Positions 22,051-35,732 of a stretch of 64,000 nt of DNA are shown in pieces. The notes beneath the pieces were generated by a model. The model ran no database searches. It saw nothing but the letters and a program-made list of their open reading frames with translations, and was not told where the DNA came from. The DNA comes from Halichoerus grypus (Eukaryota > Chordata > Mammalia > Carnivora > Phocidae). Every line of letters starts with the position of its first letter. The stretch's first letter is position 1. The translations under genes and the position numbers were made by a program. The stretch is from contig NW_027555012.1 in the NCBI RefSeq assembly GCF_964656455.1, positions 106,909 through 170,908 of the forward strand. The letters run 5' to 3'.

Positions 22051-25000
22051 ACAAGAGGGGAGTCGACAGCAGCCTTCCTTCCAGGCCTGCTTCTCACTCC
22101 GAGTTACGTTTAGGTTCCATTTCTCATGCTTTCACAAAAACACACAACAGATGAAGTGCACGCTCAGGAAGGGCGATCTTTGCTGAGGCACGGGTCCTCC
22201 GCACTTTTGTTCCTTTCCGTTGGGTGGATGGCACTTAGGACTACACGCACACACGGGAGAGCCGATCTAGTTTCCCGAAACAAGAGTTGAGTCGATAGCT
22301 GCCTCCTGCCCATGCTTATTTCTGCCTCGGAATTCTGCTGGGACTCATTCCCCAGGTTTGCACTCAAGCAGAGTTGAAAATCCTGCCACCCTGTGGAGAG
22401 GCGAATGAGCTGAAGCTGGGATTCTTGACCGGCTTCTTTCTGCCAAAACAGTGTGGAGCACTTAGCATTCCTATGCACACATGGAGCAGTAGCGTTAGCT
22501 TCAGGTAACAAGAGCTGAGTCGAGAGGTGCCTTGTGGCCCGGACTTCTTCTCCCTCGGTCTCACGTAAGGAACCCGTTCCCCAGGCTCTCACCCACGGTA
22601 GCCTGGAAAGTGCTTCCTCCCTCAGAGACGTGGATGGTAGCTAAAGCACGATTTCTCTACCGTGTTGTTTCTTCGAGTTAGAACGCTAGCTATTAGACTG
22701 CCATGCAAATGTGGGGCTGCCGTGCTAGCTTGGTCAAACACATGGGGAGTCGTGTTCTGCCTTTCGCAGGGGCCTGAGTCTCACTCGCAAAAAGCTTTGG
22801 ACTCCCTTGCAGTGCTCTCACGCACGCACACCACAAAATGCTGCCACCCTCAGGAGCAGCTGTTTTACCTGCAGCACAGGCTCTCAACCGAGTTTTTCCT
22901 TCGAGTTAGGTGGCTGTGTTTAAGGCGGCACACACACCCTCTCGAATGGTACTAGCCCCATAACCAGGATGTGAGTTAAGAGCTGCCTTCTGTACCGGCC
23001 TGTCTCTCCCCGATATTACGATATTGAAACCGTCCCCAGGCTCTCAGCCACAGTACACCCTAAACTGCTCCGCCCACAGAGAGGTCGACGGTAGCTAAAG
23101 CACGGTTTCTCTACAGTGTTGTTTCTTCGAGTTAGAACGCTAGCTATTAGACTGCCATGCAAATGTGGGGCTGCCGTGCTAGCTTGGTCAAACACATGGG
23201 GAGTCGTGTTCTGCCTTTTGCTGGGGCCTGAGTCTCACTCGCAAAAAGCTTTGGACTCCCTTGCACTACTCTCACGCACGCACACAACAAAATGCTGCCA
23301 CCCTCAGGAGCACCTGTTTTACCTGAAGCACAGGCTCTCAATCAAGTTTTCCTTCGAGTTAGGTGGCTGTGTTGAAGCCTGCACACACACCCTGGCGAAC
23401 GGTAGCAGCCCCATAACCATGATGTGTGTTGAGAGCTGCCTTCTGTACCGGCCTGCCTCTCCCCGATATTATGATATTGAAACTGTGCCCAGGCTCTCAG
23501 CCACAGTACACCCTAAACTGCTTCGCCCACAGAGAGGTCGACGGTAGCTAAAGCACGGTTTCTCTGCTGTGTAGTTTCTTCGAGTTAGAACGCTAGCTAT
23601 TAGACTTCCATGCAAAAGTGGGGCTGCCGTGCTAGCGTGATGAAACACATGGGGAGTCGTGTTCTGCCTTTCGCTGGGGCCTGAGTCTCGCTCGCAAAAA
23701 GCTTTGGACTTCCTTGCAGTGCTCTCACGCACGCACACAACAAAATGCTGCCACCCTCAGGAGCAGCTGTTTGACCTGACGCACAAGCTCTGAACCGAGA
23801 TTCTCCTTCGAGTTAGGTGGCTGTGTTTACCCTGGGCAACGGTACTAGCCCCATAACCATGATGTGGGTTGAGAGCTGCCTTCTGTACCGGCCTGTCTCT
23901 CCCCCGATATTACGATATTGAAACCGTCCCCAGGCTCTCAGCCACAGTACACCCTAAACTGCTTCGCCCACAGAGAGGTCGACGGTAGCTAAAGCACGGT
24001 TTGTCTACAGTGTTGTTTGTTCGAGTTAGAAAGCTAGCTATTAGACTTCCATTCAAAAGTGGGGCCGCAGTAGTAGTTTCATGGAGCAAGTGGGGAGTCG
24101 TGTTCTGGCTTCTTCCGGGGCCTGGGTCTCACAAGGAAAATGGTTTTGGACTCCCTTGCTGTGCACTCACGCATGCACACCACACAATGCGTCCACCCTG
24201 AGGCATGGCTCTTTTAGCCGAAGCAGGAATTCCCTACAGAGTTGTTCCTTTGAGTTAGGTGGTTGGCTTATGGCCTGCAGGCACACCCGGGGCAAGGGGA
24301 CTAGCCTCATAAACAAGAGGTGAGTTGAGAGCTGCCTTCCGCACCGGCCTGTTTCTCACTCCATTTCACGTATGGGACCCTTTCCCCGGTCTCTCATACA
24401 CGAGCACTATACAACTCCTGCGGCTTCAGGAACGGCAATGGTAGCTAAAGCGCAGTAAGGCTACAGCATTGATTCTTGGTGTTAGTAGCCTGGTAGGCGA
24501 ATGAGCTGCAGCTGGGATTCTTTACAGGCTTGTTTCTTCCCAGTCAGGGTCGAGCACATAGCATTCCAAGCACACATGGAGCAGTAGTCTTAGCTTCAGG
24601 TAGCAAGAGCTGAGTCCAGAGGTGCCTTGTGCCCGGACCTATTTCTCCCTTGGTTTCACGTATGGAACCCGTTCCCCAGGCTCTCAGCCACGGTACTCCG
24701 TGTAATGCTTCCTCCGTCTAGAGGTCGACGGTAGCTAAAGCACGGTTTCTCTACAGTGTTGTTTCTTCGAGTGAGAACACTAGCTGTTAGACTTCCATGC
24801 AAAAGTGGGGCTGCCGTGCTAGCGTGATGAAATACATGGGGAGTCGTGTTCTGCCTTCTGCTGGGGCCTGAGGCTCATTCACAAAAAGCTTTGGACTCCC
24901 TTGCAGTGCTCTCATGCACGCACACAACAAAATGCTTCCACCCTCAGGAGCGGCTCTTTTAGCTGAAGCATGGATTCTCCAGCGAGTTTTTCCTTCGAGT

Positions 25001-26458
25001 TAGGCAGTTTTCATGAAGCCTGCACACACACCCGGGGCAACGGTACTAGCCCCATAACCATGGTTTGAGTTGAGAGCTGCCTTCTCTCCGGCCTGTCTCT
25101 CCCTCGATTTCACGAAACGGAACCCGTCCCCAGGCTCTCACCCACCGTACACCCTAAACTGCTTCCTCCCACATAGAGGTCGTCGGTAGCTAAAGCACGG
25201 TTTCTCTTCAGTGTTGTTTCTCCGAGTTAGAACGCTTGCTATGAATGTCCACAATAGCCAAACTGTGGAAAGAGCCATGTCCACCAACAGATGAATGGAT
25301 AAAGAAGAGGGGGTATATATATATACAATGGAATATTATGCAGCCATCAAAAGGAATGAGATCTTGCCATCTGCAACGACGTGGATGGAACTGGAGGGTA
25401 TCATGCTGAGCGAAATAAGTCAAACCGAGAAAGACATGTATCATATGACCTCACTGATATGAGGAATTCTTAATCTCAGGAAACAAACTGAGGGTTGCTA
25501 GAGTGGGGGGTGGGGTGGGAGGGATGGGGTGACTGGGTGATGGACACTGTGGAGGGTATGTGTTCTGGTAAGCGCTGTGAATTGTGCAAGACTGTTGAAT
25601 CTCAGATCTGTACCTCTGAAACAAATAATGCAATATATGTTAAGAAAGAAAAAAAGAAGAAGAAGAATGCAGCAGGAGGGGAAGAATGAAGGGGGGAAAA
25701 TCGGAGGGGGAGAAGAACCATGAGAGATGATGGACTCTGAAAAACAAACTGAGGGTTCTAGAGGGGAGGGGGCTGGGAGGATGGCTTAGCCTGGTGATGG
25801 GTATTGAGCAGGGCACGTTCTGCATGGAGCACTGGGTGTTATGCACAAACAATGAACCATGGAACACTATATCTAAAACTAATGATGTAATGTATGGGGA
25901 TTAACATAACAATAAAAACATTAAATAATAATTAAAAAAAAGAACGCTTGCTATTAGACTTCCATGCAAAAGTGGGGCCGCAGTGCTAGCCTCAGGAAAC
26001 AAGTGGGGAGTCATGTTCTGCCTTCTGCCGGGGCCTGAGTCCCACACGGAAAATGGGTCTGGACTCACTTGCAGTGCGCTCACGCATGCACACAGCAAAA
26101 TGCGTCCACCCTCCGGCATGGCTACTTTAGCCGAAGCAGGAAATCTCTACAGAGTTGTTCCTTTGAGTTAGGTGGTTGGCTTTAGCCCTGCAGGCACACC
26201 CGGGGCAAGGGTACTAGCCTCATAAACAAGAGGTGAGTTGAGAACTGCCTTCCGCTCCGGCCTGTTTCTCACTCCATTTCACGTATGGGACCCTTTCCCC
26301 GGGCTCTCAGACAGACACGAGCACTGTCAAATTCCTCTGGCTTCAGGAACGGCAATGTTAACTCAAGCGCAGTAACTCTATAGCATTGATTCTTGGTGTT
26401 AGTAGCCTGGGAACTAGGCTTCCAGGCACACAGGGTACAGCAGTGCTAATCTCCTCAA
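22051..26458 (+). repeat. Array unit 6 (4408 bp)
   Basis: Carries (TA)6, as in units 1 and 12, with C at 22493 and a type I L1. No private substitution was noticed. Confidence 0.96.
25243..25940 (+). mobile_element. Truncated LINE-1, unit 6 copy
   Basis: 698 bp, (TA)6, type I. Same length class as the unit 1 and unit 12 copies. Confidence 0.92.
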
Positions 26459-29400
26459 ACAAGAGGGGAGTCGACAGCAGCCTTCCTTCCAGGCCTGCTT
26501 CTCACTCCGAGTTACGTTTAGGTTCCATTTCTCATGCTTTCACAAAAACACACAACAGATGAAGTGCACGCTCAGGAAGGGCGATCTTTGCTGAGGCACG
26601 GGTCCTCCGCACTTTTGTTCCTTTCCGTTGGGTGGATGGCACTTAGGACTACACGCACACACGGGAGAGCCGATCTAGTTTCCCGAAACAAGAGTTGAGT
26701 CGATAGCTGCCTCCTGCCCATGCTTATTTCTGCCTCGGAATTCTGCTGGGACTCATTCCCCAGGTTTGCACTCAAGCAGAGTTGAAAATCCTGCCACCCT
26801 GTGGAGAGGCGAATGAGCTGAAGCTGGGATTCTTGACCGGCTTCTTTCTGCCAAAACAGTGTGGAGCACTTAGCATTCCTATGCACACATGGAGCAGTAG
26901 CGTTAGCTTCAGGTAACAAGAGCTGAGTCGAGAGGTGCCTTGTGGCCCGGACTTCTTCTCCCTCGGTCTCACGTAAGGAACCCGTTCCCCAGGCTCTCAC
27001 CCACGGTAGCCTGGAAAGTGCTTCCTCCCTCAGAGACGTGGATGGTAGCTAAAGCACGATTTCTCTACCGTGTTGTTTCTTCGAGTTAGAACGCTAGCTA
27101 TTAGACTGCCATGCAAATGTGGGGCTGCTGTGCTAGCTTGGTCAAACACATGGGGAGTCGTGTTCTGCCTTTCGCAGGGGCCTGAGTCTCACTCGCAAAA
27201 AGCTTTGGACTCCCTTGCAGTGCTCTCACGCACGCACACCACAAAATGCTGCCACCCTCAGGAGCAGCTGTTTTACCTGCAGCACAGGCTCTCAACCGAG
27301 TTTTTCCTTCGAGTTAGGTGGCTGTGTTTAAGGCGGCACACACACCCTCTCGAATGGTACTAGCCCCATAACCAGGATGTGAGTTAAGAGCTGCCTTCTG
27401 TACCGGCCTGTCTCTCCCCGATATTACGATATTGAAACCGTCCCCAGGCTCTCAGCCACAGTACACCCTAAACTGCTCCGCCCACAGAGAGGTCGACGGT
27501 AGCTAAAGCACGGTTTCTCTACAGTGTTGTTTCTTCGAGTTAGAACGCTAGCTATTAGACTGCCATGCAAATGTGGGGCTGCCGTGCTAGCTTGGTCAAA
27601 CACATGGGGAGTCGTGTTCTGCCTTTTGCTGGGGCCTGAGTCTCACTCGCAAAAAGCTTTGGACTCCCTTGCACTACTCTCACGCACGCACACAACAAAA
27701 TGCTGCCACCCTCAGGAGCACCTGTTTTACCTGAAGCACAGGCTCTCAATCAAGTTTTCCTTCGAGTTAGGTGGCTGTGTTGAAGCCTGCACACACACCC
27801 TGGCGAACGGTAGCAGCCCCATAACCATGATGTGTGTTGAGAGCTGCCTTCTGTACCGGCCTGCCTCTCCCCGATATTATGATATTGAAACTGTGCCCAG
27901 GCTCTCAGCCACAGTACACCCTAAACTGCTTCGCCCACAGAGAGGTCGACGGTAGCTAAAGCACGGTTTCTCTGCTGTGTAGTTTCTTCGAGTTAGAACG
28001 CTAGCTATTAGACTTCCATGCAAAAGTGGGGCTGCCGTGCTAGCGTGATGAAACACATGGGGAGTCGTGTTCTGCCTTTCGCTGGGGCCTGAGTCTCGCT
28101 CGCAAAAAGCTTTGGACTTCCTTGCAGTGCTCTCACGCACGCACACAACAAAATGCTGCCACCCTCAGGAGCAGCTGTTTGACCTGACGCACAAGCTCTG
28201 AACCGAGATTCTCCTTCGAGTTAGGTGGCTGTGTTTACCCTGGGCAACGGTACTAGCCCCATAACCATGATGTGGGTTGAGAGCTGCCTTCTGTACCGGC
28301 CTGTCTCTCCCCCGATATTACGATATTGAAACCGTCCCCAGGCTCTCAGCCACAGTACACCCTAAACTGCTTCGCCCACAGAGAGGTCGACGGTAGCTAA
28401 AGCACGGTTTGTCTACAGTGTTGTTTGTTCGAGTTAGAAAGCTAGCTATTAGACTTCCATTCAAAAGTGGGGCCGCAGTAGTAGTTTCATGGAGCAAGTG
28501 GGGAGTCGTGTTCTGGCTTCTTCCGGGGCCTGGGTCTCACAAGGAAAATGGTTTTGGACTCCCTTGCTGTGCACTCACGCATGCACACCACACAATGCGT
28601 CCACCCTGAGGCATGGCTCTTTTAGCCGAAGCAGGAATTCCCTACAGAGTTGTTCCTTTGAGTTAGGTGGTTGGCTTATGGCCTGCAGGCACACCCGGGG
28701 CAAGGGGACTAGCCTCATAAACAAGAGGTGAGTTGAGAGCTGCCTTCCGCACCGGCCTGTTTCTCACTCCATTTCACGTATGGGACCCTTTCCCCGGTCT
28801 CTCATACACGAGCACTATACAACTCCTGCGGCTTCAGGAACGGCAATGGTAGCTAAAGCGCAGTAAGGCTACAGCATTGATTCTTGGTGTTAGTAGCCTG
28901 GTAGGCGAATGAGCTGCAGCTGGGATTCTTTACAGGCTTGTTTCTTCCCAGTCAGGGTCGAGCACATAGCATTCCAAGCACACATGGAGCAGTAGTCTTA
29001 GCTTCAGGTAGCAAGAGCTGAGTCCAGAGGTGCCTTGTGCCCGGACCTATTTCTCCCTTGGTTTCACGTATGGAACCCGTTCCCCAGGCTCTCAGCCACG
29101 GTACTCCGTGTAATGCTTCCTCCGTCTAGAGGTCGACGGTAGCTAAAGCACGGTTTCTCTACAGTGTTGTTTCTTCGAGTGAGAACACTAGCTGTTAGAC
29201 TTCCATGCAAAAGTGGGGCTGCCGTGCTAGCGTGATGAAATACATGGGGAGTCGTGTTCTGCCTTCTGCTGGGGCCTGAGGCTCATTCACAAAAAGCTTT
29301 GGACTCCCTTGCAGTGCTCTCATGCACGCACACAACAAAATGCTTCCACCCTCAGGAGCGGCTCTTTTAGCTGAAGCATGGATTCTCCAGCGAGTTTTTC

Positions 29401-30868
29401 CTTCGAGTTAGGCAGTTTTCATGAAGCCTGCACACACACCCGGGGCAACGGTACTAGCCCCATAACCATGGTTTGAGTTGAGAGCTGCCTTCTCTCCGGC
29501 CTGTCTCTCCCTCGATTTCACGAAACGGAACCCGTCCCCAGGCTCTCACCCACCGTACACCCTAAACTGCTTCCTCCCACATAGAGGTCGTCGGTAGCTA
29601 AAGCACGGTTTCTCTTCAGTGTTGTTTCTCCGAGTTAGAACGCTTGCTATGAATGTCCACAATAGCCAAACTGTGGAAAGAGCCATGTCCACCAACAGAT
29701 GAATGGATAAAGAAGAGGGGGTATATATATATATACAATGGAATATTATGCAGCCATCAAAAGGAATGAGATCTTGCCATCTGCAACGACGTGGATGGAA
29801 CTGGAGGGTATCATGCTGAGCGAAATAAGTCAAACCGAGAAAGACATGCATCATATGACCTCACTGATATGAGGAATTCTTAATCTCAGGAAACAAACTG
29901 AGGGTTGCTAGAGTGGGGGGTGGGGTGGGAGGGATGGGGTGACTGGGTGATGGACACTGTGGAGGGTATGTGTTCTGGTAAGCGCTGTGAATTGTGCAAG
30001 ACTGTTGAATCTCAGATCTGTACCTCTGAAACAAATAATGCAATATATGTTAAGAAAGAAAAAAAGAAGAAGAAGAATGCAGCAGGAGGGGAAGAATGAA
30101 GGGGGGAAAATCGGAGGGGGAGAAGAACCATGAGAGATGATGGACTCTGAAAAACAAACTGAGGGTTCTAGAGGGGAGGGGGCTGGGAGGATGGCTTAGC
30201 CTGGTGATGGGTATTGAGCAGGGCACGTTCTGCATGGAGCACTGGGTGTTATGCACAAACAATGAACCATGGAACACTATATCTAAAACTAATGATGTAA
30301 TGTATGGGGATTAACATAACAATAAAAACATTAAATAATAATTAAAAAAAAGAACGCTTGCTATTAGACTTCCATGCAAAAGTGGGGCCGCAGTGCTAGC
30401 CTCAGGAAACAAGTGGGGAGTCATGTTCTGCCTTCTGCCGGGGCCTGAGTCCCACACGGAAAATGGGTCTGGACTCACTTGCAGTGCGCTCACGCATGCA
30501 CACAGCAAAATGCGTCCACCCTCCGGCATGGCTACTTTAGCCGAAGCAGGAAATCTCTACAGAGTTGTTCCTTTGAGTTAGGTGGTTGGCTTTAGCCCTG
30601 CAGGCACACCCGGGGCAAGGGTACTAGCCTCATAAACAAGAGGTGAGTTGAGAACTGCCTTCCGCTCCGGCCTGTTTCTCACTCCATTTCACGTATGGGA
30701 CCCTTTCCCCGGGCTCTCAGACAGACACGAGCACTGTCAAATTCCTCTGGCTTCAGGAACGGCAATGTTAACTCAAGCGCAGTAACTCTATAGCATTGAT
30801 TCTTGGTGTTAGTAGCCTGGGAACTAGGCTTCCAGGCACACAGGGTACAGCAGTGCTAATCTCCTCAA
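26459..30868 (+). repeat. Array unit 7 (4410 bp)
   Basis: The last unit with C at offset 443 (26901) and the last of the uninterrupted type I L1 series. Private changes are T at 27129 in M1, which removes a CpG, and C at 29849 in the ORF2 tail of the L1. Confidence 0.96.
29651..30350 (+). mobile_element. Truncated LINE-1, unit 7 copy
   Basis: 700 bp, (TA)7, type I, with a private C at 29849 close to the ORF2 stop. Confidence 0.92.
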
Positions 30869-31908
30869 ACAAGAGGGGAGTCGACAGCAGCCTTCCTTCC
30901 AGGCCTGCTTCTCACTCCGAGTTACGTTTAGGTTCCATTTCTCATGCTTTCACAAAAACACACAACAGATGAAGTGCACGCTCAGGAAGGGCGATCTTTG
31001 CTGAGGCACGGGTCCTCCGCACTTTTGTTCCTTTCCGTTGGGTGGATGGCACTTAGGACTACACGCACACACGGGAGAGCCGATCTAGTTTCCCGAAACA
31101 AGAGTTGAGTCGATAGCTGCCTCCTGCCCATGCTTATTTCTGCCTCGGAATTCTGCTGGGACTCATTCCCCAGGTTTGCACTCAAGCAGAGTTGAAAATC
31201 CTGCCACCCTGTGGAGAGGCGAATGAGCTGAAGCTGGGATTCTTGACCGGCTTCTTTCTGCCAAAACAGTGTGGAGCACTTAGCATTCCTATGCACACAT
31301 GGAGCAGTAGTGTTAGCTTCAGGTAACAAGAGCTGAGTCGAGAGGTGCCTTGTGGCCCGGACTTCTTCTCCCTCGGTCTCACGTAAGGAACCCGTTCCCC
31401 AGGCTCTCACCCACGGTAGCCTGGAAAGTGCTTCCTCCCTCAGAGACGTGGATGGTAGCTAAAGCACGATTTCTCTACCGTGTTGTTTCTTCGAGTTAGA
31501 ACGCTAGCTATTAGACTGCCATGCAAATGTGGGGCTGCCGTGCTAGCTTGGTCAAACACATGGGGAGTCGTGTTCTGCCTTTCGCAGGGGCCTGAGTCTC
31601 ACTCGCAAAAAGCTTTGGACTCCCTTGCAGTGCTCTCACGCACGCACACCACAAAATGCTGCCACCCTCAGGAGCAGCTGTTTTACCTGCAGCACAGGCT
31701 CTCAACCGAGTTTTTCCTTCGAGTTAGGTGGCTGTGTTTAAGGCGGCACACACACCCTCTCGAATGGTACTAGCCCCATAACCAGGATGTGAGTTAAGAG
31801 CTGCCTTCTGTACCGGCCTGTCTCTCCCCGATATTACGATATTGAAACCGTCCCCAGGCTCTCAGCCACAGTACACCCTAAACTGCTCCGCCCACAGAGA
31901 GGTCGACG

Positions 31909-32362
31909 GTAGCTAAAGCACGGTTTCTCTACAGTGTTGTTTCTTCGAGTTAGAACGCTAGCTATTAGACTGCCATGCAAATGTGGGGCTGCCGTGCTAG
32001 CTTGGTCAAACACATGGGGAGTCGTGTTCTGCCTTTCGCAGGGGCCTGAGTCTCACTCGCAAAAAGCTTTGGACTCCCTTGCAGTGCTCTCACGCACGCA
32101 CACCACAAAATGCTGCCACCCTCAGGAGCAGCTGTTTTACCTGCAGCACAGGCTCTCAACCGAGTTTTTCCTTCGAGTTAGGTGGCTGTGTTTAAGGCGG
32201 CACACACACCCTCTCGAATGGTACTAGCCCCATAACCAGGATGTGAGTTAAGAGCTGCCTTCTGTACCGGCCTGTCTCTCCCCGATATTACGATATTGAA
32301 ACCGTCCCCAGGCTCTCAGCCACAGTACACCCTAAACTGCTCCGCCCACAGAGAGGTCGACG
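31909..32362 (+). repeat. Extra hybrid monomer M1' in unit 8
   Basis: An additional 454-bp monomer between M1 (31455-31908) and M2 (from 32363). Its first 25 bases carry the M2 form (cacggtttctctacag). From the ttcgcagggg site to its end (ctgctccgccc) it has the M1 form. The switch lies in the 103 bp that M1 and M2 share, here 31934-32036. Confidence 0.93.
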
Positions 32363-34514
32363 GTAGCTAAAGCACGGTTTCTCTACAGTGTTGTTTCTTC
32401 GAGTTAGAACGCTAGCTATTAGACTGCCATGCAAATGTGGGGCTGCCGTGCTAGCTTGGTCAAACACATGGGGAGTCGTGTTCTGCCTTTTGCTGGGGCC
32501 TGAGTCTCACTCGCAAAAAGCTTTGGACTCCCTTGCACTACTCTCACGCACGCACACAACAAAATGCTGCCACCCTCAGGAGCACCTGTTTTACCTGAAG
32601 CACAGGCTCTCAATCAAGTTTTCCTTCGAGTTAGGTGGCTGTGTTGAAGCCTGCACACACACCCTGGCGAACGGTAGCAGCCCCATAACCATGATGTGTG
32701 TTGAGAGCTGCCTTCTGTACCGGCCTGCCTCTCCCCGATATTATGATATTGAAACTGTGCCCAGGCTCTCAGCCACAGTACACCCTAAACTGCTTCGCCC
32801 ACAGAGAGGTCGACGGTAGCTAAAGCACGGTTTCTCTGCTGTGTAGTTTCTTCGAGTTAGAACGCTAGCTATTAGACTTCCATGCAAAAGTGGGGCTGCC
32901 GTGCTAGCGTGATGAAACACATGGGGAGTCGTGTTCTGCCTTTCGCTGGGGCCTGAGTCTCGCTCGCAAAAAGCTTTGGACTTCCTTGCAGTGCTCTCAC
33001 GCACGCACACAACAAAATGCTGCCACCCTCAGGAGCAGCTGTTTGACCTGACGCACAAGCTCTGAACCGAGATTCTCCTTCGAGTTAGGTGGCTGTGTTT
33101 ACCCTGGGCAACGGTACTAGCCCCATAACCATGATGTGGGTTGAGAGCTGCCTTCTGTACCGGCCTGTCTCTCCCCCGATATTACGATATTGAAACCGTC
33201 CCCAGGCTCTCAGCCACAGTACACCCTAAACTGCTTCGCCCACAGAGAGGTCGACGGTAGCTAAAGCACGGTTTGTCTACAGTGTTGTTTGTTCGAGTTA
33301 GAAAGCTAGCTATTAGACTTCCATTCAAAAGTGGGGCCGCAGTAGTAGTTTCATGGAGCAAGTGGGGAGTCGTGTTCTGGCTTCTTCCGGGGCCTGGGTC
33401 TCACAAGGAAAATGGTTTTGGACTCCCTTGCTGTGCACTCACGCATGCACACCACACAATGCGTCCACCCTGAGGCATGGCTCTTTTAGCCGAAGCAGGA
33501 ATTCCCTACAGAGTTGTTCCTTTGAGTTAGGTGGTTGGCTTATGGCCTGCAGGCACACCCGGGGCAAGGGGACTAGCCTCATAAACAAGAGGTGAGTTGA
33601 GAGCTGCCTTCCGCACCGGCCTGTTTCTCACTCCATTTCACGTATGGGACCCTTTCCCCGGTCTCTCATACACGAGCACTATACAACTCCTGCGGCTTCA
33701 GGAACGGCAATGGTAGCTAAAGCGCAGTAAGGCTACAGCATTGATTCTTGGTGTTAGTAGCCTGGTAGGCGAATGAGCTGCAGCTGGGATTCTTTACAGG
33801 CTTGTTTCTTCCCAGTCAGGGTCGAGCACATAGCATTCCAAGCACACATGGAGCAGTAGTCTTAGCTTCAGGTAGCAAGAGCTGAGTCCAGAGGTGCCTT
33901 GTGCCCGGACCTATTTCTCCCTTGGTTTCACGTATGGAACCCGTTCCCCAGGCTCTCAGCCACGGTACTCCGTGTAATGCTTCCTCCGTCTAGAGGTCGA
34001 CGGTAGCTAAAGCACGGTTTCTCTACAGTGTTGTTTCTTCGAGTGAGAACACTAGCTGTTAGACTTCCATGCAAAAGTGGGGCTGCCGTGCTAGCGTGAT
34101 GAAATACATGGGGAGTCGTGTTCTGCCTTCTGCTGGGGCCTGAGGCTCATTCACAAAAAGCTTTGGACTCCCTTGCAGTGCTCTCATGCACGCACACAAC
34201 AAAATGCTTCCACCCTCAGGAGCGGCTCTTTTAGCTGAAGCATGGATTCTCCAGCGAGTTTTTCCTTCGAGTTAGGCAGTTTTCATGAAGCCTGCACACA
34301 CACCCGGGGCAACGGTACTAGCCCCATAACCATGGTTTGAGTTGAGAGCTGCCTTCTCTCCGGCCTGTCTCTCCCTCGATTTCACGAAACGGAACCCGTC
34401 CCCAGGCTCTCACCCACCGTACACCCTAAACTGCTTCCTCCCACATAGAGGTCGTCGGTAGCTAAAGCACGGTTTCTCTTCAGTGTTGTTTCTCCGAGTT
34501 AGAACGCTTGCTAT

Positions 34515-35214
34515 GAATGTCCACAATAGCCAAACTGTGGAAAGAGCCATGTCCACCAACAGATGAATGGATAAAGAAGAGGGGGTATATATATATATAC
34601 AATGGAATATTATGCAGCCATCAAAAGGAATGAGATCTTGCCATCTGCAACGACGTGGATGGAACTGGAGGGTATCATGCTGAGCGAAATAAGTCAAACC
34701 GAGAAAGACATGTATCATATGACCTCACTGATATGAGGAATTCTTAATCTCAGGAAACAAACTGAGGGTTGCTAGAGTGGGGGGTGGGGTGGGAGGGATG
34801 GGGTCACTGGGTGTTGGACACTGTGGAGGGTATGTGTTCTGGTAAGCGCTGTGAATTGTGCAAGACTGTTGAATCTCAGATCTGTACCTCTGAAACAAAT
34901 AATGCAATATATGTTAAGAAAGAAAAAAAGAAGAAGAAGAATGTAGCAGGAGGGGAAGAATGAAGGGGGGAAAATCGGAGGGGGAGAAGAACCATGAGAG
35001 ATGATGGACTCTGAAAAACAAACTGAGGGTTCTAGAGGGGAGGGGGCTGGGAGGATGGCTTAGCCTGGTGATGGGTATTGAGCAGGGCACGTTCTGCATG
35101 GAGCACTGGGTGTTATGCACAAACAATGAACCATGGAACACTATATCTAAAACTAATGATGTAATGTATGGGGATTAACATAACAATAAAAACATTAAAT
35201 AATAATTAAAAAAA
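34515..35214 (+). mobile_element. Truncated LINE-1, unit 8 copy
   Basis: 700 bp. The first type II copy from the left: cactgggtgt replaces gactgggtga, and gaatgtagc replaces gaatgcagc further down. Confidence 0.92.
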
Positions 35215-35732
35215 AGAACGCTTGCTATTAGACTTCCATGCAAAAGTGGGGCCGCAGTGCTAGCCTCAGGAAACAAGTGGGGAGTCATGTTCTGCCTTCT
35301 GCCGGGGCCTGAGTCCCACACGGAAAATGGGTCTGGACTCACTTGCAGTGCGCTCACGCATGCACACAGCAAAATGCGTCCACCCTCCGGCATGGCTACT
35401 TTAGCCGAAGCAGGAAATCTCTACAGAGTTGTTCCTTTGAGTTAGGTGGTTGGCTTTAGCCCTGCAGGCACACCCGGGGCAAGGGTACTAGCCTCATAAA
35501 CAAGAGGTGAGTTGAGAACTGCCTTCCGCTCCGGCCTGTTTCTCACTCCATTTCACGTATGGGACCCTTTCCCCGGGCTCTCAGACAGACACGAGCACTG
35601 TCAAATTCCTCTGGCTTCAGGAACGGCAATGTTAACTCAAGCGCAGTAACTCTATAGCATTGATTCTTGGTGTTAGTAGCCTGGGAACTAGGCTTCCAGG
35701 CACACAGGGTACAGCAGTGCTAATCTCCTCAA

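Larger units (their letters stand above)
30869..35732 (+). repeat. Array unit 8 (4864 bp, extra monomer)
   Basis: 454 bp longer than its neighbours because of an additional monomer at 31909-32362. It is the first unit with the type II L1 (C and T at the sites matching 3481 and 3490, and T at the site matching 3620). It returns to T at offset 443 (31311) but still has A304 and G484, so it marks the border between the two allele domains. Confidence 0.96.

Noticed and set aside
31909..32362. Assembly error producing the extra 454-bp monomer
   Set aside because: Not fully excluded, but the copy has a hybrid composition and a derived base in two of its three occurrences, which a simple collapse or duplication error would not readily create.
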